From: Anaerolineales bacterium
Lineage (GTDB): Bacteria > Chloroflexota > Anaerolineae > Anaerolineales > Villigracilaceae
DNA: 41,138 bases
Reading direction: 5' to 3'
Assembly: GCA_919902735.1 (NCBI GenBank)
Contig: CAKKRM010000049.1
Coordinates: 1-41,138 of the forward strand
Part shown: positions 17,406-25,446 of the stretch, piece by piece
Position numbering within the stretch: the first letter of the stretch is position 1
Layout of the letters: every line of letters begins with the position of its first letter
Position numbers and translations under genes: made by a program
The notes under the pieces: model-generated
Told to the model about the DNA's origin: nothing
The model's database searches: none
The model's input: only the letters and a program-made list of their open reading frames with translations

Positions 17406-18029
17406 ATGGCAAAAGGCGGACGTCGTTATCCTCTTGTCATCTACACCCACATGCTCAATCGCTGGTATCCGGCGCTGCTTGCGCTTGGTTTTTTCCTGCT
17501 CGTTTTGGCATACGGAATCTACAGCCGTGGATTCGAGCAATGGCGCTGGCTGGCGATTGCAAGCATTGGCGGTTTGAATATTTTTCTTGGCTTGTCATTA
17601 TTTATCCTTCGAAAAAGCGCGTACGTACAGCCGTTCAGCGATCACCTGCGGCTGGCGACCCCGTTCCTGCGGTTGAATATTTCATACAAAAGATTGCGGC
17701 GAACTTCTTCTGCCAATATGGGCGCGCTCTTCCCGCCCAAAAGCGTTTCAAAATGGCGGGCAGAGATCATCGAGCCGATTGCAAAAATGACCGTGATTGT
17801 GCTCGAATTAACCGCCTCCCCAATGTCGCAATCATCATTACGATTGTTCCTTTCGCCGCTTTTCTTCAAGGACAAAACCCCGCATTTTGTGATCCTTGTA
17901 AACGATTGGATGCGTTTCAGTTCGGAGTTGGAAAGCATGAGGAGTGGAACAACCGCCGCCACAACCACCGCTGCGCGGAAAAAGGTCGACAATTCCATAC
18001 TTTCACGCCTGCCAAATAAAAACAAATGA
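17406..18029 (+). CDS. Two-helix membrane protein, unrecognised
   Basis: A 207-residue product with two closely spaced membrane helices (about residues 18-38 and 46-65), then a cytoplasmic domain of about 110 residues that begins YVQPFSDHLRLATPFLRLNISYKRL and contains strands resembling a PH-like fold, and a Ser/Thr/Ala tail. The layout of two helices plus PH-like domain occurs in many uncharacterised bacterial membrane proteins. It starts 3 bp after the translin gene, and its stop overlaps the next start by 4 bp. Confidence 0.75.
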   Translation: MAKGGRRYPLVIYTHMLNRWYPALLALGFFLLVLAYGIYSRGFEQWRWLAIASIGGLNIFLGLSLFILRKSAYVQPFSDHLRLATPFLRLNISYKRLRRTSSANMGALFPPKSVSKWRAEIIEPIAKMTVIVLELTASPMSQSSLRLFLSPLFFKDKTPHFVILVNDWMRFSSELESMRSGTTAATTTAARKKVDNSILSRLPNKNK

Positions 18030-18442
18030 ATATTTATTTCGCATGTTCCATCACAGGCGGGCGTGAACTCGAATCCACTTATCAGGAAATTGTCGCCGCG
18101 CTTTCCGCAGACGGGCATGAAATCCCCACCTCCCATTTGGCGCAGTCGGATGTGATGGAAAATGAACGGGAGCTTACGCCGCAATACGTTTATGAACGCG
18201 ATGTGAGCTGGATCAAAAATTGTGATGCGCTGATCGCAGAGGTCAGCGTGCCGTCACACGGGGTGGGTTATGAAATTGCTTTTGCGTTGAGTATTGGCAA
18301 GGCGGTGTTGTGCATTCATCGGCAGGAACGAAAGGTATCGAAAATGATCACGGGGAATCCCGACCCTGTGCTCGCTGTACTAAGTTACTCCAATGTGGGG
18401 GAGGCGGTTTTGCAGGCTAAAACCTTCCTGCAGGGAATATAG
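18026..18442 (+). CDS. DNPH1/Rcl-like nucleotide N-hydrolase (nucleoside 2-deoxyribosyltransferase superfamily)
   Basis: Predicted to cleave the N-glycosidic bond of deoxynucleoside 5'-monophosphates, or a similar nucleotide. At 138 residues it matches the compact DNPH1 form. Motifs: IYFACSITGGRE at the N-terminus (phosphate and sugar binding), YERDVSWIKNCDALIAEVSVPSHGVGYEIAFAL at residues 51-83, where the Asp, the Ser and the catalytic Glu of GYE are found. The ATG overlaps the stop of the upstream gene (ATGA). A terminator follows after 160 bp. Confidence 0.85.
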   Translation: MNIYFACSITGGRELESTYQEIVAALSADGHEIPTSHLAQSDVMENERELTPQYVYERDVSWIKNCDALIAEVSVPSHGVGYEIAFALSIGKAVLCIHRQERKVSKMITGNPDPVLAVLSYSNVGEAVLQAKTFLQGI

Positions 18443-18606
18443 AATGCCCACTTATAAACGCGACGGGTATAAATGTTTGTGAATATCATCACTTGTATTC
18501 AATGACATTTGACGATGGTTGAAAAAAGGGCCTTCGATTAATATAAATACGGAGACGGAATCAAGACACTTCCAACACCTCCTCCCTGTCTCCTCCTTTG
18601 GCGAAA

Positions 18607-18640
18607 GTTGCCGCCGAGTTTTACTCGGCGGCAACATTTT
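18607..18640 (+). terminator. Terminator of the translin operon
   Basis: Thirteen-base-pair perfect stem GTTGCCGCCGAGT/ACTCGGCGGCAAC with loop TTT, followed by ATTTTT. The 160 bp between the last stop and this hairpin hold no gene that I can support. Confidence 0.85.
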
Positions 18641-18641
18641 T

Positions 18642-18769
18642 AACTCACCTTACGCACCGCCTATGATTCCCTGAGCGGAGCGAAGGGTCTCTAAGATAGT
18701 CGTAGAGACCCTTCGCTATCGCTCAGGGCGACATGACCCTAAAACACGCAAAACTGCGTAAGGTGAGTT
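18642..18769. repeat. 128-bp nested inverted repeat, MITE/REP-like element
   Basis: Outer terminal inverted repeats AACTCACCTTACGCA (18642-18656) and TGCGTAAGGTGAGTT (18755-18769) are perfect over 15 bp. Inside are inverted CCCTGAGCG (18669-18677 and 18720-18728) and AGCGAAGGGTCTCT (18679-18692 and 18704-18717). No ORF lies within. It fills the space between the operon terminator and the convergent histidine kinase gene. Confidence 0.75.
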
Positions 18770-18797
18770 TTTAAGACAAATAAGATTTACAGCCTGC

Positions 18798-20246
18798 TCA
18801 TTCCTGCGCTGGAAGAATGACAACAAAAGTTGAGCCCTTTCCAAAAGATGACTCGACCCAAACCCGCCCCTGATGACTATCCACTATCGATTTGACAATC
18901 GCCAGCCCCAGCCCGGAACCTGTCACGCCATCGGGGGCATTTGTGGCGCGGTAGAATTTTTCGAATATGCGGCCCTGCTCCTCTGGTTTTATGCCGGGGC
19001 CGGTATCCTCCACTTTGAGGATGATCTGCTCATCCTGCATGGTTATGCTGATGTGAATTCGACCTTCGTTCGGCGTATATTTTATGGCATTGCCAACGAG
19101 GTTATCCAGCATCTGGCGAATACGGATGGGGTTTGCGCGTAAGGGCAGTAAATTCGGGGAAATCTCGGTGGTAAGGTGGATGAGCTTTTTCTTCACCAGC
19201 GCTTCGAACATATCCAGCGTGTATTTGAGCACTCCATCGAGATGGATCATCTCACGGCGCGTATCAAAGCCCGCTTCAAGCCGTCCCAGATCCAACAGGT
19301 CATTGATCAGGTTGGTTATGTGTTGAACGCTTCCCTGCAAACGGTGCAGGAATTCCTGCTGGTTCTGGTTCAACGGCCCCATGCGTTCAACCAATTCTGT
19401 GTAACCAAGAACGGCGGTCAGCGGGGAGCGCAGGTCATGCGAAACTGTATGGATAAAATCGCTTTTCAGGCGGTCCAATTCCTTGAGGTAGGAAATGTCC
19501 TGCATGGTCACAGCCGCGCCTATGCGGGGGATGGGGGTGTATTGGGCATTGAACACGCGCCCATCATCGAAATTGATCTCGTGATATTTCAACGCGCCTT
19601 CGCTCGAACGGGAGAGCAATGCCCTTAAGTCCGGGTTGGTAATGACATCGCCAAGCGACTTGCCCGTAAAATTCGCATCCCCCAGATTGAAAATTTCGCG
19701 GATCGCAGGGTTGATCAGCAGAATGCTCTGCTTTTCATCCATCACCACCACGCCATCCTGGATATTCGAAATGATCGCTTCCAGCTTGACCCGTTCTGCT
19801 TCTGAAATTTTGGCTTTTTCCGCCAGCGACGAAGTAGTGCGTCGCACTTCGCGGCGCAGCCAGTCTCCCAGCCTTCTTGCGTGGGCCAGGCTTTTTTGCA
19901 CCTCATCCACAATATCCGACATTTGAAGCGGGGGGTACAGGTAACCGCTTAAGCCATTTTTCAACACCGCCTTGGCAAACCCTGTTGTATCCTTCCCGGC
20001 ATAAAAGATGATCGGCAGTGTGGGAAAACGTTCGAGCATCCCGTTCGAAACAATAAATCCATCCTGGTCTGCAAACCTCTCGCCAATGATCATCAATGCA
20101 GGGATGGCTTCCAGCATGGATTTATCCAACCCCGGGCGGTCATGGGCAACCGCCACATCGTACCCCGCGGCATGTAATGTCCGCTGCATTAAATCCAAAA
20201 TTGGCGATGGTTGAAGCGCTAGTAAAATGAGATCCTGTTTTGGCAT
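18798..20246 (-). CDS. Histidine kinase with degenerate receiver, PAS, HisKA and HATPase domains
   Basis: Soluble sensor kinase of 482 residues without a membrane segment. Residues 1-125 have a receiver fold, but the acceptor Asp is replaced by Gly (ALMIIGERFADQDGF, G55), the acidic pair is absent (LILLALQPSP) and the KP Lys is missing (YLYPPLQ), so it should not be phosphorylated. A coiled linker and PAS (about 155-265, IQDGVVVMDEKQSILLINPA) follow, then HisKA with the His in FIHTVSHDLRSPLTAVLGY and an intact HATPase (NLVGNAIKYTP, DTGPGI, GSGLGLAIVKSI). The gene starts 21 bp after a REC-GAF protein that also has a dead receiver, so they probably act together. Confidence 0.9.
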   Translation of the reverse strand: MPKQDLILLALQPSPILDLMQRTLHAAGYDVAVAHDRPGLDKSMLEAIPALMIIGERFADQDGFIVSNGMLERFPTLPIIFYAGKDTTGFAKAVLKNGLSGYLYPPLQMSDIVDEVQKSLAHARRLGDWLRREVRRTTSSLAEKAKISEAERVKLEAIISNIQDGVVVMDEKQSILLINPAIREIFNLGDANFTGKSLGDVITNPDLRALLSRSSEGALKYHEINFDDGRVFNAQYTPIPRIGAAVTMQDISYLKELDRLKSDFIHTVSHDLRSPLTAVLGYTELVERMGPLNQNQQEFLHRLQGSVQHITNLINDLLDLGRLEAGFDTRREMIHLDGVLKYTLDMFEALVKKKLIHLTTEISPNLLPLRANPIRIRQMLDNLVGNAIKYTPNEGRIHISITMQDEQIILKVEDTGPGIKPEEQGRIFEKFYRATNAPDGVTGSGLGLAIVKSIVDSHQGRVWVESSFGKGSTFVVILPAQE

Positions 20247-20267
20247 GAGATCAATGAAGTTTGTTTT

Positions 20268-21419
20268 TTATTTTGATGGGGTCACTGTGTTTTCAGCGGA
20301 GCGCAAAAGGTGCAGCAATGCAGATTGAACAGATTCGAGCGCCTTTTTCTGTTCAGGGTTCAGGGCGCCGGGCATCTCTGTCAACACCAGGTTAAGCGGA
20401 TACGTGGCCGCCTGCACCCCGCTCTGGATCGCTGCGCGCATCGATTCAAGCGCGGTATGGCGGTGCTTTTCGCCAGCGCGCGCATTTTCAGCAGTCTGTT
20501 CCAGGGCGCGGAATAAACGCGCGTTCACCAATGAAATGGAGGCGTAGTCTGCCATGGCTTCGAGCATGGTTTGTGCATCGCGGGAAAACTCACGGTCATT
20601 CTTGCGTGCAACAATTAACAGGCCGATCACTTCATTTTGAATCTTGATCGGGATCACACCTGCAGACCTGCCAAGAGCAGCCAGTTTAAACTTTTGCATG
20701 GGGGAACCATTTATAAGCAAACTCTCCCCCGAGAGAGCCACAAGCGAACTGATGCCGTCATCCACGGGCTGGTTCATTTTCTTCGCCCACGCTTCGGGCA
20801 GGTTACGCTGGGCGCGCAATAAATACGCCTTGCTTTTTTCATCGCGCAGCATCAACCAGCACATATCCGCCTCGGCCAATTGGATGGCGCTTTCGAGGAT
20901 GCGGTCAAATAGCACGCGCTGGTCTGTGATCGAAACCACAGCTTTGGCAATCGAGAGGATGTTCATCAGATCGCGCAGTCTGCGTTGTAATTCATCGTTT
21001 GCGGCTTTTAACTGTCGGTCCAGTTTTTGGCGTTCGCGGGTTTCCTGCGTCTGACGCAAAGCGCGTTCCACAATGGATACCACTTCGGTATCACGCAGGG
21101 GCCAGAACATCACATCGGTGGAGCCGAGCCGAAACGCCTGAATGGCATCGCCCTCCTGGCCTTTTTCAGCAATAATAATGAGGGGCGATTTCACGCCCTG
21201 GGAATTCAACGCGGCGATCAAGTCTTTCCCACTCAGGCCTGGTAAATTTAAATTGGCGAGGATCAGGTCTGGGGGAGTCTGAACCGCGCGTTTAAGCGCA
21301 GAAGCGGCATCGCCCATCACAGTCACCTGGTAGCCAAGCGGCTGGAGCGATTGCCTCCCGATCAAATCCGCAATATCTGGATCACTTTCAACGATAAGTA
21401 TTTGTTCCCCGGATGCCAT
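20268..21419 (-). CDS. Degenerate-receiver GAF-domain regulator
   Basis: Residues 1-125 form a receiver domain whose acceptor Asp is replaced by Asn (PDLILANLNLPGLSG, N56); the Thr (IIIAEKG) and Lys (FWPLRD) positions are changed too, while the acidic start ESD is partly kept. A coiled linker leads to a GAF domain at about 160-300 (FDRILESAIQLAEADMCWL, NEVIGLLIVARK), which could bind a small ligand. The last 70 residues are helical and resemble a dimerisation segment without catalytic His. The ATG at 21419 was chosen because the receiver begins there; upstream is only a TTG. Followed by the kinase gene on the same strand, it is likely that kinase's input or partner. Confidence 0.87.
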   Translation of the reverse strand: MASGEQILIVESDPDIADLIGRQSLQPLGYQVTVMGDAASALKRAVQTPPDLILANLNLPGLSGKDLIAALNSQGVKSPLIIIAEKGQEGDAIQAFRLGSTDVMFWPLRDTEVVSIVERALRQTQETRERQKLDRQLKAANDELQRRLRDLMNILSIAKAVVSITDQRVLFDRILESAIQLAEADMCWLMLRDEKSKAYLLRAQRNLPEAWAKKMNQPVDDGISSLVALSGESLLINGSPMQKFKLAALGRSAGVIPIKIQNEVIGLLIVARKNDREFSRDAQTMLEAMADYASISLVNARLFRALEQTAENARAGEKHRHTALESMRAAIQSGVQAATYPLNLVLTEMPGALNPEQKKALESVQSALLHLLRSAENTVTPSK

Positions 21420-21552
21420 GGGTGGTATTTTCCTCAACGAGATTCTATCACCTTTTCGAGTACAATTTTGCTTATAAATATTTGAAATTTAATGTCAATG
21501 TTGTAATTTCGCGGCCAACCAGGTGAATAATTTTTCCCGCCTTTATGGGATG

Positions 21553-21558
21553 TATACT
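21553..21558 (+). promoter_or_regulatory. -10 box upstream of the methylase-like gene
   Basis: TATACT ends 9 nt before the ATG at 21568, with no Shine-Dalgarno between them. No clear -35 is seen in the 149-bp divergent region. A very short or absent leader is likely. Confidence 0.4.
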
Positions 21559-21567
21559 TGACCCAAG

Positions 21568-23859
21568 ATGGAACACCAGCCCTATATTCCAGGATTCAAA
21601 CCAGCGGACTCGGGACCGCTCTCGCGGTTTTTACCTGCTCTTGAAGAGGGAGTCATCTCTGCCTGGCTCTCGCATCAACCCTTCGGCGCGGCTCAGGGCG
21701 TAACTGGAAACTGGTTGCTGGACCCATTCGGATTCTCCCCGCGACTGGTTCTCGAAGCCGCGCGCAGCGGGTATCGCGTTCTTGTTACGGCAAACAACCC
21801 CATCACCCGCTTTCTGCTGGAGACCTTTGCCAACCCGCCGCCTGAATCAGAATTCATCGCGGCGCTTGCAGATTTGGGGGCAGTCAAAAAAGGGGAGGAA
21901 AGACTCGCGGGTCATCTTCAATCTCTCTACTTCACCACATGCGAAAAATGTAATCAACAAATTCAGGCGCAGGCATTTCTGTGGCGCAAGGGAGAGGACA
22001 CGCCCTACGCGCGAATCTACGAATGCCCGCACTGCGGTGACTCTGGCGAACGCACCTCAATAGAAGAAGACAGGGAACGCGCGAAACGAATCGCCGCCAC
22101 AGACGGGCTGCACCGTTCACGCGCCTTTGAGCGTGTGATCTCTCTCAAAGACGAAGACCGCAATTATGCAGAAGAGGCAATTCAACATTATTTGCCCCGT
22201 CCTCTGTATGTGTTGACAACGATCATCAACCGCCTCGATAGTTTGACATTATCTTCCGAACGAAAACGCGCGCTGATGGCGCTCATCCTTTTGGCATGTG
22301 ACGCGGGCAATACGCTTTGGGCGCATCCATCGGAAAGGCCGAGGCCGAAACAGTTGAGCACGCCGAACCAATTCCGCGAGCATAATGTGTGGATAATGCT
22401 CGAGCGTGGATTAAGCCTGTGGTCAGAATCCAGCTCAAAGGTCCCGTTTGAAGCGTGGCCGAAGAAAATTCCAGAGAGCGGCGGAATCTGCATTTACGAA
22501 GGTCGCCTTAAAGACCTCGCGCAGGAAGTCAAAAAGGAAATCCCGATTGCGGCAGTGATCGGCTCGGTGCCGCGTCCGAATCAGGCGTTTTGGACTCTCT
22601 CGGCATTATGGGCAGGTTGGCTGTTTGGCAAGGATGCAGTTGAGCCATATAAAGTTGCGCTGCGGCGCAGGCGTTATGATTGGGCGTGGAATGCCACGGC
22701 CCTCCATGCGATCTTCGAACATTTGAACGGCCTGCTTGCAGATGGTGTGCCGATGTTTGGCTTGATCCCCGAACCTGAACCTGCCTTCATCACATCGGCT
22801 TTGACTGCGGCGCACACAGCGGGATTCAAACTGGAAAGCGTTGCGTTGCGAACCGAGCACGACGCCATGCAAGTTATTTGGAAGACCGCGCAAAAACCGA
22901 AGCCAGAAAAGGCAGACGCTGTTATTTTGCAAAAAGCAATCCATGAATATTTATCTTCGCGCGGCGAGCCTGCCAGTTATTTACATATCCACACTGCGGG
23001 GTTGATCGCTCTGGAAGAAGCAAACGCGCTCAAACAACCTGAGCTTGAATTCGATGAAGCCTTGCGCAAAACACAAACCCTGTTTTCATCTGCATTGAAA
23101 GATGATGAAAGATTTGTACATTATTCAACGGGCGAGAATGTGGAGACGGGAATGTGGGGGGTGGGTTCTGAAACTGGTCTCGATACGAGCGAGACCCCGC
23201 AAAAAGCAGCGGGGCAAGCGAGCGCTCGCTCTACTCGACCAGCAGATAGTAACGAATCGCTTTCAGACCTCACTGAAATTTCGGTGGTCACTTATTTGCA
23301 GAAGAATCCCAATGCGATATTTTTGGAACTGGAAGAGGATTTGTATCCGCGCTTTCCAGGGTTGCTGACCCCGTCCAAGGGATTGATCTACGCGGTGTTG
23401 AATTCATACGCCGAAAAGAATGGCGCGAACTGGAAACTGCGCGATGAGGATGTGGCCTCTGCACGGCGCGAAGAAACGAAAAACATTTTTACCCTGCTCG
23501 AAAAGATCGGGAAAAGACTTAACTACCAATCATCCAGGGATGATAAAGTGTTGACGTGGAAAGACAACGGGCAAACCGTAAAAAAATTCAACGTGCTGGC
23601 TTCGGCCCTGCTCAACCGCGCGCTCGAACATGCGGATGAGCAAACCGTCATCGTCATCCCTGGCGGGCGCGCCGCGCTGGCCGCCTATAAACAGGAACGC
23701 GATCCATCGCTCAAGGCGCGTTTGAAAAAGCATAAGCTGGTGAAATATCGTTTATTGCGCAGCCTGCTCGAGGTCCCGATCTTGACGCGCGAGACTTTTG
23801 AAGAACAAATCGCCAGCGACCCCGTCGAAGAATCCAAAGGGCAGATGATGATGTTTTAG
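21568..23859 (+). CDS. Degenerate DNA-methylase-like protein (DUF1156-type)
   Basis: A 763-residue protein whose plan follows large adenine-specific DNA methylases. Near residues 46-75 a SAM-motif-I-like segment (NWLLDPFGFSPRLVLEAARSGYRV) and ANNPITRFLLE are seen, but the Gly-rich loop DPFxGxG is altered. A zinc ribbon follows (CEKC near 130, CPHC near 154). Where motif IV DPPY would be expected, before a W-rich helix, the sequence is GSVPRPNQAFWTLSALWAGWLFG (near 330), so the catalytic tetrapeptide is missing. A helical, winged-helix-like C-terminus follows. It is probably a non-catalytic DNA-binding or SAM-binding relative. Residues 536-559 are encoded by an inserted dispersed repeat. The family assignment is by eye. 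Confidence 0.6.
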   Translation: MEHQPYIPGFKPADSGPLSRFLPALEEGVISAWLSHQPFGAAQGVTGNWLLDPFGFSPRLVLEAARSGYRVLVTANNPITRFLLETFANPPPESEFIAALADLGAVKKGEERLAGHLQSLYFTTCEKCNQQIQAQAFLWRKGEDTPYARIYECPHCGDSGERTSIEEDRERAKRIAATDGLHRSRAFERVISLKDEDRNYAEEAIQHYLPRPLYVLTTIINRLDSLTLSSERKRALMALILLACDAGNTLWAHPSERPRPKQLSTPNQFREHNVWIMLERGLSLWSESSSKVPFEAWPKKIPESGGICIYEGRLKDLAQEVKKEIPIAAVIGSVPRPNQAFWTLSALWAGWLFGKDAVEPYKVALRRRRYDWAWNATALHAIFEHLNGLLADGVPMFGLIPEPEPAFITSALTAAHTAGFKLESVALRTEHDAMQVIWKTAQKPKPEKADAVILQKAIHEYLSSRGEPASYLHIHTAGLIALEEANALKQPELEFDEALRKTQTLFSSALKDDERFVHYSTGENVETGMWGVGSETGLDTSETPQKAAGQASARSTRPADSNESLSDLTEISVVTYLQKNPNAIFLELEEDLYPRFPGLLTPSKGLIYAVLNSYAEKNGANWKLRDEDVASARREETKNIFTLLEKIGKRLNYQSSRDDKVLTWKDNGQTVKKFNVLASALLNRALEHADEQTVIVIPGGRAALAAYKQERDPSLKARLKKHKLVKYRLLRSLLEVPILTRETFEEQIASDPVEESKGQMMMF
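23174..23242. repeat. Dispersed GGTCTCGATACG repeat inside a coding region
   Basis: Begins CTGGTCTCGATACG and ends CTACTCGACCAG, with a GC-rich hairpin core. The same ends occur in the intergenic element at 26657-26697. Its 69 bp equal 23 codons and keep the frame open in the methylase-like gene. Confidence 0.75.
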
Positions 23860-23863
23860 ATCT

Positions 23864-23892
23864 GACGATGGACGATAGATCGCAGACCATTT
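23864..23892. repeat. Dispersed GATGGAC repeat, single arm (copy 3)
   Basis: GACGATGGACGATAGATCGC and AGACCATTT match the left arm of the copies at 90-148 and 3525-3592. It ends four bases before the ATG of the CAP lipoprotein gene, so it supplies that gene's whole upstream leader. Confidence 0.6.
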
Positions 23893-23895
23893 CCT

Positions 23896-24918
23896 ATGAA
23901 AAATAAAACGCTCATTACATTCCTCCTCCTATTACTTTTATCTGCCTGCATCTCGGTGCAGGTGGATGACGCCAAAACGCCAACGCCATCGAACTTCATC
24001 ACGGCAACTCTCGCGCCAACGAAGGCTGGTTTTGTTCCCGCCACTTTAACTTCCACGCCCGCAATTACAACAACCCCAACGCTCGCTATCACCGCCCCCG
24101 CAAATTGCACGAACAGCGCAGTCCTTTTGCGAGATGTAACCATTCAGGACAATACACAGGTGAAGGTGGGAGAAAAATTCACCAAGACCTGGGAATTCCA
24201 AAACACCGGCGCCTGCCCGTGGATTGGATATGTGCTTAAATTCGCAGCAGGCGACCAAATGAATGCGCCTCTTTCCGCGCCGATAGCTGATACGCTTCCG
24301 AAGGGCATTGTGCAAGTCTCTGTGCAGTTGACCGCTCCCGCGGCAAACGGCTCCTACACTGGTTACTTCACTTTGAACGACCCATCAGGAAATGAGGTTT
24401 TGATTGGGATTGAAAAAACATTTTGGGTAAAAATTGTTGTGGGCAGCGGCATAATCATCCCTACCACTTCGGGAGTCAGCCCAACACAGTCAACGGGCGG
24501 GGGTGGCACAGCCAATTGCAGTTACAGTCCGAATGCTGGTTTTGTGAATCAGATTGCATCTTTAATTAATTCAGAACGCGCGAACGCTGGCCTGCCTGCT
24601 TTGACGGTCAATGCGCAACTTGCCGCCTCTGCGCAAGCCCACGCCGCAGACATGGCTTGCAGTAACAACATCAGCCACACAGGTTCGGATGGTTCGTCCG
24701 CTTATTCGCGCGTGCTTGCTTCGGGATACTCAGGCTCATTCTCGGAGGAGATCATCTACGGGGGCGGCGGCCCAGAGGCGGCGATGAGCTGGTGGATGAG
24801 CGACCAAATCCACCGTGATGCGATCTTGAACTCAAGTTCAACAGAAATAGGCGTTGGATACGCTTACTATTCAAATGGCGGCTTGGGGGATTACATTGCT
24901 GTAGATTTTGGAAAGTGA
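23896..24918 (+). CDS. Lipoprotein with NBR1-type Ig-like domain and CAP domain
   Basis: Secreted, membrane-tethered protein of 340 residues. The signal peptide ends in lipobox LSAC (near 15-18), and a Thr/Pro-rich tether runs to about 72. An Ig-like domain of the NBR1 (four-tryptophan) type spans about 75-190, with KVGEKFTKTWEFQNTGACPW and GYFTLNDPSG. After a Gly/Ser/Thr linker the CAP/SCP domain (about 205-340) opens with LINSERANAGLPALTVNAQL and holds the cavity residues H (AQAHAADMA), SHTGSDG and HRDAILNSSSTEIGVGYAY. CAP domains outside eukaryotes have mostly unknown targets. No ribosome binding site is seen. Confidence 0.9.
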   Translation: MKNKTLITFLLLLLLSACISVQVDDAKTPTPSNFITATLAPTKAGFVPATLTSTPAITTTPTLAITAPANCTNSAVLLRDVTIQDNTQVKVGEKFTKTWEFQNTGACPWIGYVLKFAAGDQMNAPLSAPIADTLPKGIVQVSVQLTAPAANGSYTGYFTLNDPSGNEVLIGIEKTFWVKIVVGSGIIIPTTSGVSPTQSTGGGGTANCSYSPNAGFVNQIASLINSERANAGLPALTVNAQLAASAQAHAADMACSNNISHTGSDGSSAYSRVLASGYSGSFSEEIIYGGGGPEAAMSWWMSDQIHRDAILNSSSTEIGVGYAYYSNGGLGDYIAVDFGK

Positions 24919-24945
24919 AAAAAAATAATTTAACAACGCGACACT

Positions 24946-25161
24946 TTATTTTGCCTTCAGAAATTCCCGCCAATCCAACTCCAATTGACGAATCACAGCC
25001 CGCAGCGTGCCAAGTTTCAGATCCTTTGCGCCCCAATCAGGAAGAGGCGCAATTTTTCCATTCTTTGGATTGTGCCAAACACGATGCGATCCCGCTCCAC
25101 GCCTCGGCAATTCCTGACAGCCGAGGGCTTTCAGTTTTCCGTAAGCCTCCCTGTATTTCAT
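24946..25161 (-). CDS. hicA: HicA toxin, mRNA interferase
   Basis: A 71-residue double-stranded-RNA-binding-fold toxin that cleaves mRNA when free of its antitoxin. Family signs: KLKALGCQELPRRGAGSHRVWHNP with the catalytic His in GSH (residue 26), and LPDWGAKDLKLGTLRAVIRQL at the C-terminus. The start overlaps the hicB stop by 4 bp, so the toxin is translated from the antitoxin message. The order is antitoxin first, the reverse of the classic hicAB arrangement but common in many bacteria. Confidence 0.93.
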   Translation of the reverse strand: MKYREAYGKLKALGCQELPRRGAGSHRVWHNPKNGKIAPLPDWGAKDLKLGTLRAVIRQLELDWREFLKAK

Positions 25162-25406
25162 AAAGCAAACACGGTGTCAATCAAGAGGGGGACATTTTCA
25201 TTCGCAGGCTGTATAGCCGGCGGCAAAGGGCGATTCAAATCCTGTAACGCTTCGATAATCGAGGAGAGCGCATCATTTGCGTTATGAAGAGCAGACTGCA
25301 AGTCGTCACCTTCAGTGATCAACTCGGGTAAAAGCGGGCAAGTTACAACATAGCCACCCTCGGGTTGCGGCTCCAGAACAAGCGGTAATTTATAAATTTG
25401 ACTCAT
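25158..25406 (-). CDS. hicB: HicB antitoxin
   Basis: An 82-residue antitoxin with the partial RNase-H-like HicB fold: LVLEPQPEGGYVVTCPLLPELITEGDDLQSALHNANDALSS. Most of the length is this domain; a classic C-terminal HTH or RHH DNA-binding domain seems to be absent, so autoregulation may be weak or indirect. The ATG at 25406 is supported by AGGAGA. A TATACT -10 candidate lies about 25 bp upstream, within the short gap after the DUF1501 gene. Confidence 0.9.
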   Translation of the reverse strand: MSQIYKLPLVLEPQPEGGYVVTCPLLPELITEGDDLQSALHNANDALSSIIEALQDLNRPLPPAIQPANENVPLLIDTVFAL

Positions 25407-25430
25407 TTGTATCTCCTGATAGTTAAGCAA

Positions 25431-25436
25431 AGTATA
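25431..25436 (-). promoter_or_regulatory. -10 candidate of hicBA
   Basis: Minus-strand TATACT, 24 bp before the hicB ATG and upstream of its AGGAGA. No strong -35 is seen at the expected distance. Confidence 0.45.
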
Positions 25437-25446
25437 GCACAACCAA

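Noticed and set aside
18443-18606. Small RNA or small gene in the 160 bp after the DNPH1-like gene
   Set aside because: Only a short minus-strand open frame is present without promoter, ribosome binding site or domain. It is best read as the 3' untranslated part before the terminator.
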